A program made the position numbers and the translations under genes. Of a stretch of 64,000 nt of DNA, positions 1 to 12,165 are shown in pieces. Position 1 is the stretch's first letter. The number at the start of each line of letters is the position of its first letter. Origin of the DNA: Archilochus colubris (Eukaryota > Chordata > Aves > Apodiformes > Trochilidae); the NCBI GenBank assembly GCA_023079485.1, contig CM041083.1, positions 152,414,552 through 152,478,551 of the forward strand, in the 5' to 3' direction. The notes beneath the pieces are model-generated. The model did not search any database and was not told where the DNA came from. It was given only the letters and a program-made list of their open reading frames with translations.

Positions 1-85
1 ATGGTGGGATGACTCTATGACTGATATGTTAAAATGGAAGGTTACAGGCTCTTCAGGAAGGACAGGCAGATGTCTATACATAGAC
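1..85 (+). mobile_element. CR1 fragment (endonuclease region)
   Basis: The first bases read as the CR1 ORF2 endonuclease block Trp-Trp-Asp-Asp-Ser (tggtgggatgactc), followed by ggttacaggctcttcaggaaggacaggca in short pieces that match the same block of the longer CR1 at about 21137-21210. The fragment is cut by the window edge on the left and fades after about position 85, so its full extent is unknown. It is a dead piece of a non-LTR retrotransposon. Confidence 0.75.
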
Positions 86-3000
86 ATCTTGGGCTACTTA
101 AGAGCTTGAGGTTGTCTTTGCATAGAGTGGGTGTATCTCAAAAGTCATTTACAAGGTGCAACCTTTTAAAGTTAGCAGATGATGATGAGATGAAATATTT
201 TTAGTAGATTTCAAGTGACACTAGATACCTAAGCTTAGGCAACCAAATGTGACCTTCCTGCACAAAATTCTCTGGTCTATTTTAGATTAAATTATTAAAT
301 TAGCCATTGGGTTCAAATACATGCTAAAATCATATGTGCTTGCAATGACTTTTTTAGATGTACATGTTTGGTCAGATGAATCCCAAGTTTCACAGAAACT
401 GATGTGGTAAATGACTGCTTTGTGGCAGGTAGGGAATGCCCACACTCACTGTCATAATTATCCTTTTAGGCTAACTTTGAGTAGAAGTGGTCAGATTTTC
501 CTAGATATCTGTGATTATTTTTTGTTTTCAATTATTATTTTATGAAGGAGCTACTAGGAAAGATTCCCTTATTTCTAAATATGGCAAAAGCTAATTGCTG
601 AATTAGCTTCATTGCATCTAAATTTTGGACTCTAGTCTGGTATTGCAAAGCTCGGTAAATATCAAATGAAATCTTAAAATACCTGAAAGGATTAATTAAT
701 GAAGCTGTTGTATACTTATTATGAATGTTCCTATATCACTGTAAACTGATTTTAGAGGGATTTCCTTGAGTAAAGATGCCATTCTGTATTTTTATGCTAC
801 TGCAATATCCTATGATATATTATTATGAGGCATACAGTAGTATATTCTCATTAGACAAATGAATAATAACCAAACCAAAAACTTTCCTTAAAGACAACTT
901 CTTATTTTATTCAGAGTACTTTCAGTGTACTTTGTAACATATCAATGTTTTTTCAATGAGATCTTCCAACAGAATATTGCAAGATTGCAGATAATAGGTT
1001 GTCAGTTTTTTCATTATCACATGTGTGTGCTTCCCTTTTCTGTGGTTATTTCACTTGACAGTCATTTTATTTGAATCTGAGTAAGAGTAAAAGGGCTAAC
1101 TCCTCCTGCCAAGAAACAAATTAACTTTTTACATTGTTTAATAACTGCCTCCAGCTCCAAATGCCACCAAACAGGTATTAAACAGTAAGCCCCTTGAACA
1201 AAAACTCAATGGTGTGTAACACACTTGATTAGATGTACTCTTTTCTGAGAGGGCCATTATTCTTAGTAGGCATATTTCATTACTGTTAATCTGAATCTAA
1301 GTCCATGCACCCATAACCAAATAACTCCATCTGAGATGTCTAATATTATCTAGCTAATCTTAGGATAAGTTTTCTAACATTTGTGGGTTGTCTTGAGAGA
1401 TTTTTGAGGCTGAACAACTGCACTCAGTGTGCCCTGTTGCTGTTTCTTGAAACTAAGATCAATTGTACTTAGTTAGGAAAGCTTTACAATTTTTTAATGC
1501 CTACTTTATTTTTCTCTTCAGTTGAAACAAAGCAGTATTCTCAGCAGTTTCCAAGCAAACACATCATTTTCAATTACTGTTTAGTACTGGTTTCTGTGTC
1601 TGGATTACTGAATGCCTTTTTCTTTCATCAGTCTTTGCCATTTTCAGAGACTAACCTAAGTGTATTTCTGCAATGACCTACTCCTATGAGTGTTGTTTGT
1701 CTTCATATATCAATAAACAATATAAAAAAAGTGCTTTTTTAAAACACTTTCAAATTGGATTATGTGTTTCTTTACTGACATTGGTGTTTCTTCAACTGAG
1801 AAGGAGGATTTACTTGTTTTATTGGAACCTTGATTAAAATCTGTTTCCTGATGTATTAATAAGTATATGTAGAAAAATGTCTGCAAATTATTTTATTTAG
1901 CCAACAAATTTTATGTCCTTGTATTTTACAAGGCCTTAAGACAGCCTTATTAGGAAATAAAAAGTTGTACATTGTTATAAAGCAGTCATATAAAATTGGT
2001 TTAAAAAGTAATTTTTTATTATGTGAGATTCACTACATTTTTCCCTCATTAAAATGATATGTTAATTAGAAAGCTTTATAAATTTATATCTTCTTTGCAA
2101 TAATTTCCTTGGTAAATAATACACTAACATATCATAAAAATAGACTGCAGGATTGAAAGACTAGAAAGACTTAAGTTCTTATATAGCAGATTTGAACATT
2201 ATATGATTTTTTGAAGGCCTTCAGGTGCATGTCAGGATTCATGTGGCTGTTGTTAGAGTTCAGTCTTTCCTTCTTTGTATGATCTTCTGCCTGAAAGCCA
2301 ATAAAATTGTTACTCAAGTGCTTGTTGTTAATGAGTCACTGTTGTGTTTTTCGCTTCCCTGGAAATCCTTTAAGTGCTTCATTAGTTCAGTCATCAAATT
2401 GGCCTTATACATGCATTGAAAGATGAAGTATGAATATCTATGTAGATCAGAAGAAGATGTTGATGCTAGAAAGAACTGCAATTTAAAGTGGCATCTTAAT
2501 TGTGTGTTTCTTTAGTGTACACATTTAGTTTGGGAACTAAGGGATAGGTTTATTGATTAATTTTCCTAAATTTTCTTTTCCATTAATATTCCTAATCTTC
2601 CTCCCATCCTTCTAGGATTGATTTTTATTTTTTGTTGGTAGAAAATGTGTTACAATTAGTTCATGTCACTTTCTTTAGCTGTTAAAAAAATTAAAATAAA
2701 TAAATTTTGTTTATTGTTCTATAATATGTTTAAAAAGACTACCAACTTTAAAAGCTCAATAAGTTTATCTATATAGACAACTGCCTTGGAATGGAGGTGC
2801 TTATGCCTGACTTAGGGGAGAACCTAAAGGCTTTTATTCAGTTGTTTAAGAATAGTTGTCTAGTGCTATAGATGGCTACTCTTGTGTTGTATTTGCCAGT
2901 TCTGCCAACTGTGAAAGCATCTGCAGTTTGGCAGTTATAAAAAAAGGACTCAGGGGACCCATGCATCTTTCTAAGCAGATTTCTGGGTGCCAGACTGTAT

Positions 3001-6000
3001 AACTTAAGGCTCTCAGTGGCACTAAATACCAACAATTATTTATCTGAAGTGATCTCCTAACATCAGCTAATTTGAAGTCTTGCTATACATAAACATATTA
3101 ATACTGTGATTTGCTGTCCCAGTATGCCTCAGTTTCATATACAAACAATGGTAGACAATCCTTTTCCCACAATAAAATGATTGAAAGTATAAACAGAAAG
3201 AGAAATGCCTAAGTATAGGATATGTTCTGGTTTCAGCCAATCTTGAAAATTAAGATGAAAGTAACTAACATGCTGTCAAAAATTTAAAAAAAGTACATCT
3301 TCTACCCAAACTTGTCTACTAGTGAAAACATCATTGAAAATAACAGCCAATTCTATGTTAGGAATCTGTAAGATGTCTGAAAACTTCCCCAAGACACAGA
3401 CATCTAGCACAATTTTTATATCAGGCATCAATTTAACAGGAAAGCGGTCAGTGGGGCCACAATAAACACTCAATTTACTCCCTTAAGGATGCTGCCTCTT
3501 GCATGATTAATGGAAAAACAAAAAGAAAATGAGGTTTGTATTAAAATGTATTAAAACTCCATCTGTGAGCTCTTCTTAAGGTCAATCAGAGCTTATGCTT
3601 TTAGTCAATACTGCCCATTGCAGTGCTAGTTTTTGTAGCATGAACTGCATTTAAAAAAAAAACCTGACTTTTACTTGCATTCACATTGCAATAATGAAAC
3701 ATATGGCATACAGAAAAATATTTTTAAATATAGGTACATACTTAGGAGAGCTAAAATTGAAGTGTTAAACTGAGCAGTTCTAAATATGCTCATTAGGAAA
3801 CGTACATGTGTTTTTCTATGTCTCAAACCCGATTAAATGAGAAGGGAAAGTCTGAGATGTACATGGCCAGCCAGGCCCCTGTGAAGTGCAGGCTAGACTT
3901 GAAGAACAGCAAAATTAGATGACCTTTGGGAAACCTATAAAATATGCAAGGAAAAGGCTAGAATCTAACACTTTAAGCATTTGCAACAGTCTTCTGCCAT
4001 GTATCTTCTGAACTACTTTGGAATATGCAATATGTAAAATGAATAGTTTCTGCTAAGGGATGGAGGGAGCTAAAACCAGGGAACTGCTGGAAGTCACTCT
4101 TAACTGAATACAAATGTTTTAAGCCACTGTAGGATAATCCTTCTACATTGAGAACTAGAATAATTTTATAGAAAGATAGTAAAACTTTGTCAAGACTTTA
4201 ATTCTTGATAAAGTATGTATGTCAAGTGCTTTTACCTTGCATGTTAGTTCTAGAATAACATAATTTGTCAGGCACTAAGGGTCTCATTCCAAAACTCTTA
4301 TATTAGTGGTTACTGTTACCTTATATCAGTCCATACAGATAATATGCATCCAGTTTCCAGAGCTGTCCCTAATGTCAAGAATGAAGGCCCACAAGATGTG
4401 CAGATGATGCAGCATATTATTTCCATGAATTCCAATACAAGAGATCGTGTGACCTTCGTAGTCTTCACAGAGCTGAATTTCAGTGTTTCACAATTTTCTT
4501 CTTCCTTTTCTTTTGAACTGGATTCTTTCCAAACTTACCATCTCAGATTGATGAGCAAATTATGCAACTGGCATGAATGCTTACAGAGCTAAAAGGAAGA
4601 TAAGTTAGTGTAATGAGAAAAAGAGACCAAAAGCAGACTTAGGAAGTAAAAGTTATCTCTTGGTTGAAGCAAAAGAACAGGAAGGATAGAAAATATTAGA
4701 AGAGCAATTGATGCTTTGAGTAAGTCTGAGACAACAGCAGAACTGAGGTGATAAATACGGCTTTTTGAAGCATGCTTAACCCCTCTACCTCTGTATCTCT
4801 GATGTGAACTCCTAAAGATTTTCCTCAACATTTTTTTTTTTTTAATTATGCATTAACATTTATTTTGTCAGTCTTCTGGTATTTTCTGAAAGAAATTGCA
4901 TTCTATTTTGCTAACTGGTTCTGTGCTCTGTGTATCAATATTTATTTATTTAGGCATCTTTATAAACTTCTATTCTTCATACAGAGTCAGTAGTGCATTC
5001 ATAAAGCACAGTCTTGATAATATACGGTTAAACTGGTGTAATGCACCAATTTATTATTTACCCTCATATTGGTGTACTGCAGTTGATGTTCAATACTTCG
5101 ATTACTGCTGGGGAGTAAATAGAACAGTGGCAGTTTAAAATGACTTTGTTAACTTTAGAACCATCAGAGTGATTTTTTTAATCATTCCTGTATTTTTATG
5201 CCACTAAATAACTTTACAGCTTTCTTTTTATAACAGAGAGAAGAATTAAAGACCAATGTTACTTATGAGTAAATTTTCTAGTATTCTCCTTATTTTGTAA
5301 CAATTTCTCTTCAGTTAAAAATTGGAGAAGGTAAAATGTAAACATACTGCATATTCAACAAGTTAAATAAATGAACAATTAAATATTTTGCTATGCATTG
5401 AAATTCTTGAATAGTTTCTGGATTGCAAAAAATAGTATTATTTGTGCAGTTCTGCACAGTACTGGCAAAGGGCAAAAGTGTAAAGTTCTTCTAGCAGTGA
5501 TGTGATTGACCTTGTTCCCATTCATACTTAAGCAGAAGGTATTCTCCTTGTGTTTGTCACTGAGATACAGGTGCATAGACACAATTATATATAACCTTTA
5601 TAAAGGCTAAGCGTGAGGAAATGCTGATAATACTACTGTCTTTTTTTTTTGCCCCTGATAAACCGAGAAATATTGGAGACAAAGTTAAAGTCTCTTTCCT
5701 GTTCACAGAGGATGAAATCATATCTCTGATCAGTCTGAGGAATGCCCCAGACATGACATCATAGAACAATTCTCTGTTAAAATATCCTAACCAAATGGAT
5801 GAAACCAAGAACAAAAATAGCAGCTGTAGAGTATCTTCTTCAGGCATGTGTGTCTTATTCCATTCTGACAAATGCATATGTTTCAATTGGATCTCTATGT
5901 TTTGGTGGTTTGTTTTTCCAGCATCAGAGTAGCACAGATAAGGGAAGGGAGACATTCTGTATTCACGGTGCTCCACTGCTTAAAGATTACCTTCAAGCTT

Positions 6001-6214
6001 TCTCAGGATGATCCTATGTTTAGTATAGAATATATTGAACTTAACTGCAATGCTGAACATCTGTGGAATACAATTATGTGTTACGTCTGAGTTTCAGGTG
6101 TTACATCCGCATTTGCAGGGATGTCCATGTTTATTTCTGAGACAAACATTAATCCCATAAAACACATCTTTCAGACATCTGCCAGTGTCCATTTCCATCT
6201 GCTTTAAGAATCTT
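86..6214. other. AT-rich unique sequence, no gene seen
   Basis: Stops are dense in all frames and there are many short A or T runs (for example the T run near 4831-4844). Open frames reach 139 codons on the minus strand (5557-5976) but look like chance: no recognisable domain and a mixed, low-complexity composition. The only item of note is a possible 50-bp minus-strand exon at 4539-4588, listed separately. Confidence 0.6.
4539..4588 (-). other. Candidate short exon, minus strand
   Basis: On the minus strand a pyrimidine-rich stretch ends in CTTCCTTTTAG just before 4588. The 50-bp segment then ends in GAGATG at 4539 and is followed by GTAAGTTT, a near-perfect donor. One of three frames is open across the segment (Leu-Cys-Lys-His-Ser-Cys-Gln-Leu start); the other two have stops. 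No protein family is recognised. Splice-like pairs also occur by chance, so this is only a candidate. Confidence 0.2.
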
Positions 6215-7115
6215 GACTTAATTAATGTTTTCAATATTGTCTCCTGTAACATCTCCATAGAGGTGCTGATCATCTGTGGGCTGGACCAGCAGACAGTGAG
6301 GTGTACTGAGAACTGACTGAACATTGGGTTCAGTGGGCTGTGATCAATAGCACAAATTGTCCCTGCTTGGGACAATCCCAAGCACAACTGCAGGTTGGGC
6401 AAAGAGTGGATTGAGAAGAGTGCTGATAAAAAGGACTTGGAATTGTTGGTTGATGAGCAGGTCAATATGAGCCAGAAAAGTTTGCTTGCATCCAAGGAAG
6501 CCAACCATATCCTTGGATCCATCAAAAGAAGCATGGCCAGCAGGACAAGGGAGGTGATTCTTCCCCTCTACTCCAACCTCTTAAGACCGTACCTTAAGAC
6601 CATACTGTGTCCAATTTTGGAGTCCACAACACAAGAATAAAACAGAGCTGTTGGAATGAGTCCAGATGAAGACCATGAAGAAGATGAGGGGGGATTCATA
6701 GAAGCACCTCTCCTATGAAGATAGGCTGAAAGGTTTGAGATTGTTCACCCTGGAGAAAAGAAGGCTCTGGGGAGACTTTATAGCATCCTTAAAATAACTG
6801 AAGGGAACCTACAAGAAAGCTGTTGAGGGAGTTTTTATAAAGGCATGTAGTGACAGGACCAAGGGCAATGGATTTAAACTGGAAGAGGTTGATTTAAGTT
6901 AGACATTAGGAAGAAATTCTTTAGTGTGTGAGAGTGGAGGCACTGGAACAAGTTGCCCAGGAAAGCTGTGAATTCACCCTCCCTGGAAGTGTTCAAGGCC
7001 AAGGGCCCCAATATGGGGCTTGGAGAAACCTGGTCTAGTGAGAGTTGTGCCTGCCCATGCAGGGGGGTTGGAACCAGGTGATCTTTAGTGTCCCTTCCAA
7101 CATATAAGCCTGTGA
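6215..7115 (+). mobile_element. CR1 retrotransposon, 5'-truncated, internally deleted
   Basis: A CR1 copy in sense orientation. Its left part (about 6215-6355) matches the RT region that reads like 'gtctcctgtaacatc...gtgaggtgtactgagaactg'. It then jumps near 6360-6380 to the part after the RT catalytic box, so the FADD region is lost. From 6395 to 6637 a remnant frame keeps typical CR1 blocks ([16 protein letters not shown]), then decays. The 3' part carries the usual ggaagtgttcaaggcca and gatctttagtgtcccttccaac segments. No clear octamer tail remains at the end, which suggests an old copy. Confidence 0.9.
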
Positions 7116-7548
7116 AGTATCTTGTACCTAACTGTCCCACTTTTAGGCCTTGCCTAATCAACTATTAGATCTTATCTTGTAATTTTGTACTCGTTCATCT
7201 AACACTTAGACCTTGCAGACCTGGTTATAATGATGCCAAAGTGTGTTCCCAAGGTCTGGCCTAAGTTTTAACTGTTTTTTTCACATCAGACCATGTAGTA
7301 CTGAGCCATGTGGGGCTAATTACCACCAAAAATTTGAAACTATCATTTAATATAGAAATATATCCTGCCAAAATAAACCTTAGTGTAAATGACAGTACTG
7401 AATTTTTTTTAATAAAGACTTAAAATCATTAGTCATCAGTTTAGAACTATGAAAAATTCTTCCTTTTTTCAATATGAGTATGGTTTGATTACAATTAAGT
7501 GTGGAGATTTTACCGGGATGTATCATATAAGGAGGAAAAAAGAACTGG

Positions 7549-7581
7549 GAATATCTAGAGATATTCTCTATCTAGATAGAG
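7549..7581. repeat. Two abutting palindromes
   Basis: Positions 7549-7566 form GAATATCT-AG-AGATATTC (8-bp arms, 2-bp spacer). Positions 7566-7581 form the perfect 16-bp palindrome CTCTATCTAGATAGAG. The two share base 7566. On a single strand they could fold as adjacent hairpins, and on duplex DNA they offer symmetric protein-binding half sites. Function is unknown. Confidence 0.85.
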
Positions 7582-9537
7582 TTGGTTTATTTAGGCATGA
7601 AACCTTTAAAATTGTTTGCACTTTGCAATATTTTTATTTCATATGTGGTTACCATTTTATTTTTCTTCAGTTTTCAGGGTTGCCATATTTTTCCCTACGT
7701 TCTTGAAGGAAACCAAGTGATACCTAGAACGTATACTTAATCAAGAGTTAATTTTAGGTTTTGAATAATTAATTATTTATTTTCATGTAACTAGAATATT
7801 ATTAGACCTGCAAATACTTATATCATTGTCCTGAGTGCTTTCTTTTTTTATGGTTTCACCTGATCAGAAAAAAACAAAACTTAAACTTCACATCCAACTG
7901 CTCACCATATTTTGCCCAGTAAGCTCTATAGATAGGTACCTGGTAGATCTCAAAGAAACTCATGGAAGTGACCATTCTAAATGATAGTGTTTCTATGATC
8001 ATTAGAAAGAATTAGCATCGTTACCACAGGCAAATAGAAGTTCAGAACTCCTGCGTTCTGAAAATTGGTAAAATTTAAAAGAGAATCCAATAGATATGAA
8101 AATTTCCTCCCAGAAAGTCTTGTTCATTTTGTGCTTCATGTTTGTCAGATTTCAGCATTTGTACTGGTCCAGGCACAGTAACAGTCATAGTCTGAATAAA
8201 TATGTAAAGCTTCATATAGTTAAAAGTGTTACACAGAAAGATGTACAGTTTCTCCTTCACTCTTTTACAGTAGGTTCAGTCTTCCAAATACTCCTTGGGT
8301 ATTAAAGTCAAAGATGACTCAGGAAGAGAGGTGAGCCAACACAGCAAGACGTTTCCAAAGGTATTTCCCTGGAGGAGATCAGTAGTGGTCTTAGGGGCTT
8401 ATTCTACTTAAATCTTGGGTCTATCTGGATGGCTTTTAAAATATTTTCATAAAACAATCTGCTCCTTTCTCACTGACTGCTGGCTAAACTTTGAGAGCTG
8501 CAGAACAGTCTTCCCCACTCATCCCTGGCACAAGAGGGCTCCTCTTTGTTATTCAGTGACTCCTGGAGTTTTACCATGTAAAAGAAACAGTTCAAACCTA
8601 AACAATTTAGGCAACAGGCATAGACTACAACTCTCTCAGCCGAAGACAAGTCAGGTATGTTCTGAAACACAGCCTATGGACTGCAGATTTGTTTTATATC
8701 TAGAACAGGGGGCTGGACATCTTGAGCCAGCTGAGATGGGATTAGGCTGAGAAGTGACGAGTGTGTGAGGAGCCCTGCTGCACTGTCTGATTTTTGCCCA
8801 CTGCATCTGAAGCAATTCTGGACTTAATGGACTAAGAGGATGTGAGATAAAGAAAAAGCGAGTGAATAAGGGCTATAATTTAGTGCTTACAACTTTCTTC
8901 TATGACATCTGGAGTCTAGATTCAGCTCCAAGGAATGATTAAGTATTTGAAGTATAAAGTGCATAAATAGAAACCTTAGATTTAAGTCTCCTCACGCAGA
9001 GGAGAAATTAAACTAAGAATATCTCGTGTAGTGCATGAATGGTCGAAGAACTAAATTCTTATCTAAAGGACGCTGACAACTCTTCTTGGCCTCATTCTTC
9101 AGGAAAGTGGTAGTTAAGTCTGCCTTTTTTATGGTGCTTCTTCAGTAAATATATTCTGTGAACACCCTCTTGCCTGTGGTCTTCTCAATTCTCTGACCTT
9201 GAAAGTGAAAAAAGAAAAAAAAAGTAAAAGCTTTTGTGGATACTTGTGGAAGACAGGCTTGATCTAGAAAGCAGTACTGTCAGTACTATCAAGTTCATAG
9301 TGACTTTAGACAAAAAGATAAGTAGAATGTTTGGTACTTGAGGAATCTGAGTATCCCAATGATTCTTAAGAGGGTTTGAGTCACAGTACAGATTTACTTA
9401 TCCATATTCCACCTGAATTTGGATCTGGATGTTGTTTGTAAAATTGCTTGAGCATTGAAATGTTAAGTCTATGTATATGTTTTTGGGCATCTGTGTGGCT
9501 GCATCTATGGTCTTTTCATCTGTAGAAATAATAGTGT

Positions 9538-9602
9538 CTTTTATTTATTTATTGCTTTAAATTTCTATTTATAAATAAAATATTTATTTATTTATTTATT
9601 TT
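9538..9602. repeat. TTTA/ATTT microsatellite
   Basis: A tetranucleotide array, imperfect in the middle (tttatttatttattgctttaa) and then a cleaner ATTT run to about 9602. It is a simple repeat with no coding content. Confidence 0.8.
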
Positions 9603-10926
9603 TTGCTACATGATGGAGAAGACTTGAGGATACTATTAAAGGAACAGTATTCTTCCGCCATACTATATGCACACAGAATGATCAACATTAAATAGGAAAC
9701 ACATTGACAAGTAGAAATAGTATCTAGTGATGATTACTAAGCCTGTACAGTTTCAGGGCTGTGTGTACCAATATCCTTGTTCATTTGAGGGGTATGGTGG
9801 CACTGTAACTCCTTTCAAAGCCTTGAAGTTTGTGGGCTTGAATAATATGTTGTCTTCAATAGTCAGGAACTCTAGCCACCACCATGCTGAACTTTGATAG
9901 TTGTCAAAGAAATCTTAAATATCAACAACTCTTTAATTTTTAAATTTTTTATTCCAGGGCATTCATTTGATAAAAAGAATCTCAACTCATATTGTTGTGG
10001 GTACACTACCTGCTTTGGCTAAAATGATGAGGGACTAGGAAGGATTGAAGTGTCTGCTTAGTAAGAACCCCAAAATATAATAAATATTGACTTATGAAGG
10101 ATCCATCTAGCCAGTTTCATGTTTTATACAATGTTCACACCCTTCATTTCATTATCCTGGAATTTACACTGGTAAAGACAGAGAACAGTGGGTACTTGCC
10201 TATGCTTTTAAAACCACTCATTTTGCAATTTTTAAATAATATACCCAAAGGTAAGATCTTGTAGCCCTTTCAAACTCTTCTAGTTCTCCTGTGTCCTCTT
10301 CAGAGCTGAAGAAGAAGAAGAACTATACAACTGTGGGCAGACCCTGTGTTTGCACAGGGGCGTATTGTTGTGGTTATATTCCTTATTTCTTTTCCCAGTA
10401 GTTCTTTGCACTTCACTTGCTTTTTTGCTTTTTTTTTAATTCTGCCAAGAACTGAGTGATGTTTTTATGAAACTCCCTCTCTTGATTCTGAATAGTAATG
10501 TTCAATACCAAACCCAGTTTTTAATATGCAAAGGTGAAAGAGTTTCTCCACATGTGCTACAGTTTACAATAACCTATAGTCAACTTCATCTTCCATTTTA
10601 GCATCTCATAACATCCTTCATAATCTGCCATGGCCTTATTTCCTTGAATAACTTTATAAAATCAGACAACTTTCTGCTTTTTCCTCATCTTTCCATATGC
10701 TTGTATATATTTATATACACAAATATAAAAGCAGATATTTTAATTTATAAATATACATAGCTGATTTAATGTATGTATATCTATATATAAAAAATTAAAT
10801 TAACCTTGAAAGTGACTTTCTAGGTGACTTCCCTACACTGTGACAACTAACCTTTTACCTGTATTATCTTTTTCCTTCTCTTTCAACCAACAGTTTTTCT
10901 ATCTAATGTGGTGGTGATCAAAAATC

Positions 10927-11050
10927 CTGATATAAGATCTTGCCAACTACACCAATTTGTTGTGGATCCTGATTTAGGGCCTTGCCAACTACACCAGTTT
11001 GTCACACATCCTGATTTAAGATCCTGCTGACTGTTCAAATTTGTTACAAA
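10927..11050. repeat. 41-42-bp tandem repeat, three copies
   Basis: Copy 1 is at 10927-10968, copy 2 at 10969-11009, and a more divergent copy 3 runs from 11010 to about 11050. Each begins cctgat and contains ttgccaactacacca in the first two copies. The array sits at the left edge of the LTR-like segment described next and may be a subterminal repeat of that element. Confidence 0.75.
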
Positions 11051-12165
11051 AGAGTGGAATGCACCTCATTCAAAAGATAGAAGTATCAATACATTTTTGA
11101 GGTAAAAATAATTTTTCAGGGTTCAATATATTCAATGAAATTCAACAAACGTTAACAGCAGTTTACCAAGGTTCAATAAGTTTGATACAAGATTTGCATT
11201 ATTGATTACTGCATGGAAGAAACATCCAAAGGAAAATTGAATTAGATTCAAGATAGAATGACTCTCACATAAGCTGGAGATGCAAAGGTAAGGAAGCCCC
11301 TCCTGTTGGCTCATGAGATCCAGAGTGGATCCCCTTGCTTTCTGAGCTCTTAATGGAGCTTAGTTGCTGCTAGATTCATTTTCAGTCTCAGTCTTGATCA
11401 ACAGTTTATGTCTAATGGAATTTTCAATGCAAATTTTACAGTAACTAATATTTAATAGCTTCATGACTAGTTATCATCCATTAGTTTTAATTCAGCATGT
11501 TGTCAGTCACCAAAGATTTGCCTATGGTAAAAGGATCTCTGTGCCTTGAGAAACAACCTTGAGGGGTGTCCCAGGTCAAGGGGAGAGCACCACCATAGAG
11601 CCTAGTAGGGAGACCTCAAAGAAGGCTCATTTATATCCTGTTTATGGAATAAAGTGGCTGGGTCATAGTCAAATGCAATGTGAGAGGTATACATGAGACT
11701 CTTTGTACCAACACTTTTATTGGGTCCTTGATAAAAGTCTTGGAAAAGCCACCTGATATTCATGTGTTAATCATGTGATCCATATCCCAAGCTTATATGC
11801 ATCAAAGTTCACTGTTTGACTCTGCTCCTTGAAGCTAGAGGAGTATGTGGCCCAGATAAGGCTCAGGCCTTTATCTCCTTTGTAGTCCTCACCATACTGC
11901 TGATAATTTGGTTAAGGGGTCAAGTGGAGTTGTTCCAGTCATACCTTCAACCACACAACCCTTTCAACCACAGCCTCTATTCCCAGCTGATAGCAGTGGT
12001 GCTGGCTCTATGACTGCAAGCATCAGAACCTTTGTCAGCATAATGTTGCTGCCAAGTGCAGTCCTGTTCTTGGGTCAGACTCAGGCATAGGTGATACAAG
12101 TAATTCACCTTCCAAAATCTCTGCCAAGATCTGATCGTGCCGATTGATGCCAGAAACACACCTCA
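10927..12165. mobile_element. Candidate LTR-retroelement segment, unclassified
   Basis: This stretch differs in texture from its surroundings: it is less AT-rich, with long blocks free of homopolymers (for example 11540-11640 and 11830-12170). On the minus strand a TATAAAT box lies at 11635-11629, and an AATAAA lies at 11721-11716. That order is not the canonical one for a single LTR read on the minus strand. No TG...CA ends with a convincing target duplication were found. A minus-strand frame at 11977-12159 has no recognisable domain. An LTR or a decayed ERV internal piece is an inference from composition and the edge repeats. Confidence 0.35.

Larger units (their letters stand above)
7116..10926. 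other. AT-rich unique sequence with simple repeats
   Basis: No gene or mobile element is recognised here. The stretch holds the twin palindromes at 7549-7581 and the TTTA array at 9538-9602, both listed separately. The 8415-8750 frame (111 codons) has a matching open frame on the other strand and no recognisable domain, so it is treated as chance. Confidence 0.55.

Noticed and set aside
5557..5976. 139-codon minus-strand open frame
   Set aside because: No domain or family recognised, no promoter or splice context, and a length plausible by chance in 64 kb. A shifted open frame on the opposite strand overlaps it.
11062..12165. CACCTCA at 11062-11068 and 12159-12165 as a target-site duplication
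   Set aside because: The enclosed segment does not have TG...CA ends in either orientation, and a 7-bp match over 1.1 kb can occur by chance.
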